From Clostridia bacterium (GTDB lineage: Bacteria > Bacillota > Clostridia > Oscillospirales > Acutalibacteraceae): 6,638 bases of DNA. The number at the start of each line of letters is the position of its first letter. The first letter of the stretch is position 1. Where the stretch lies: positions 1 through 6,638 of the forward strand of contig CAAEIG010000170.1 in NCBI GenBank assembly GCA_900755895.1, in the 5' to 3' direction. The notes below the pieces were generated by a model, which did no database searches, had not been told where the DNA came from, and saw nothing but the letters and a program-made list of their open reading frames with translations. Positions 6,396-6,638 of this stretch are shown one piece after another. The translations under genes and the position numbers were made by a program.

Positions 6396-6638
6396 ATGAG
6401 GACCAGGGCTGAAATCTATGGAAATGAAGCTGCGGCTCTGCTGCGGATCGTCACGATGTATCCCGGTCTCAATATACAGCAGCTTCTTTGCTTTCACCCT
6501 GGCAAAGAAGAAATCATCAAGACCCTGCTCTCCCATCTACAAAAGCAGGGCCGTATTTTTCAAACTGATACAGGCGGTTACTTTCCGTCTGGTTGGGCAG
6601 CAAAATCAGACAACTCCCTGATACGGGCTGCCTGGGTA
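6396..6638 (+). CDS. Winged-helix-like protein of unknown function, 3' truncated (DUF5697-like)
   Basis: The first 81 residues are visible, and the frame is open to the window edge. The protein begins MRTRAEIYGNEAAALLRI and continues with a helix-rich pattern (PGLNIQQLLCFHPGKEEIIKTLLSHLQKQGRI) followed by a short beta-like segment (FQTDTGGYFPSG). The three-helix-plus-hairpin pattern at about 5-65 suggests a winged helix-turn-helix. From memory it resembles the DUF5697 family, which occurs beside conjugation genes of Clostridia elements; I could not check this by search. No catalytic motif is visible in this part. Its position after VirB4 and a structured leader makes a regulatory or DNA-binding accessory role plausible, but this is inference. 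The true length is unknown. Confidence 0.7.
   Translation, partial: MRTRAEIYGNEAAALLRIVTMYPGLNIQQLLCFHPGKEEIIKTLLSHLQKQGRIFQTDTGGYFPSGWAAKSDNSLIRAAWV

Noticed and set aside
6418..6621. 67-codon + strand ORF near the window end
   Set aside because: It is out of frame with the gene starting at 6396, which has the better RBS and protein-like composition. The ORF has no RBS and no recognisable features.

Overview
The window is part of the conjugation (type IV secretion, T4SS) module of an integrative/conjugative element or conjugative plasmid from a Gram-positive host, most likely a gut Clostridia relative (Oscillospiraceae/Lachnospiraceae type). The basis is: strong AGGAGG-type ribosome binding sites, a TTG start, roughly balanced base composition, a single-membrane T4SS architecture with a membrane-anchored cell-wall hydrolase, and resemblance to the Tn1549/CTn-like transfer modules of Clostridia. 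No integrase, relaxase, coupling protein, resistance cargo, RNA gene or CRISPR array lies inside the window.

Layout, all on the + strand and tightly packed. (1) 16-726: polytopic VirB6/TrbL-like membrane channel protein. (2) 740-1735: signal-peptide-bearing, Gly/Ser-rich protein of unknown function, with its start re-assigned to a TTG codon. (3) 1736-3112: membrane-anchored protein with a C-terminal C39-like cysteine peptidase domain (Q299/C319/H408/D424), taken to be the T4SS cell-wall or peptide hydrolase. (4) 3146-6202: VirB4-family ATPase whose N-terminus is a PrgI/VirB3-like two-helix membrane domain, joined by a very basic linker. (5) 6203-6395: a non-coding or leader-like gap with a possible 19-codon ORF, inverted repeats and an imperfect direct repeat. 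(6) 6396-6638: start of a winged-helix-like protein (DUF5697-like by memory), cut off by the window end.

Genes 1-4 form one transcription unit: gaps are 13, 0 and 33 nt. Together they supply the inner-membrane channel (VirB6-like), the VirB3-like docking domain plus its motor ATPase (VirB4), and a surface hydrolase that would open the wall locally. The upstream gene is not in view, although the first RBS lies at bases 1-6, so the operon probably extends to the left. The best points for a second look are the PrgI-VirB4 fusion with its basic linker, the uncharacterised secreted Gly-rich protein, the C39-like domain in the hydrolase slot, and the structured gap at 6203-6395. I see no clear evidence for a wholly new system.
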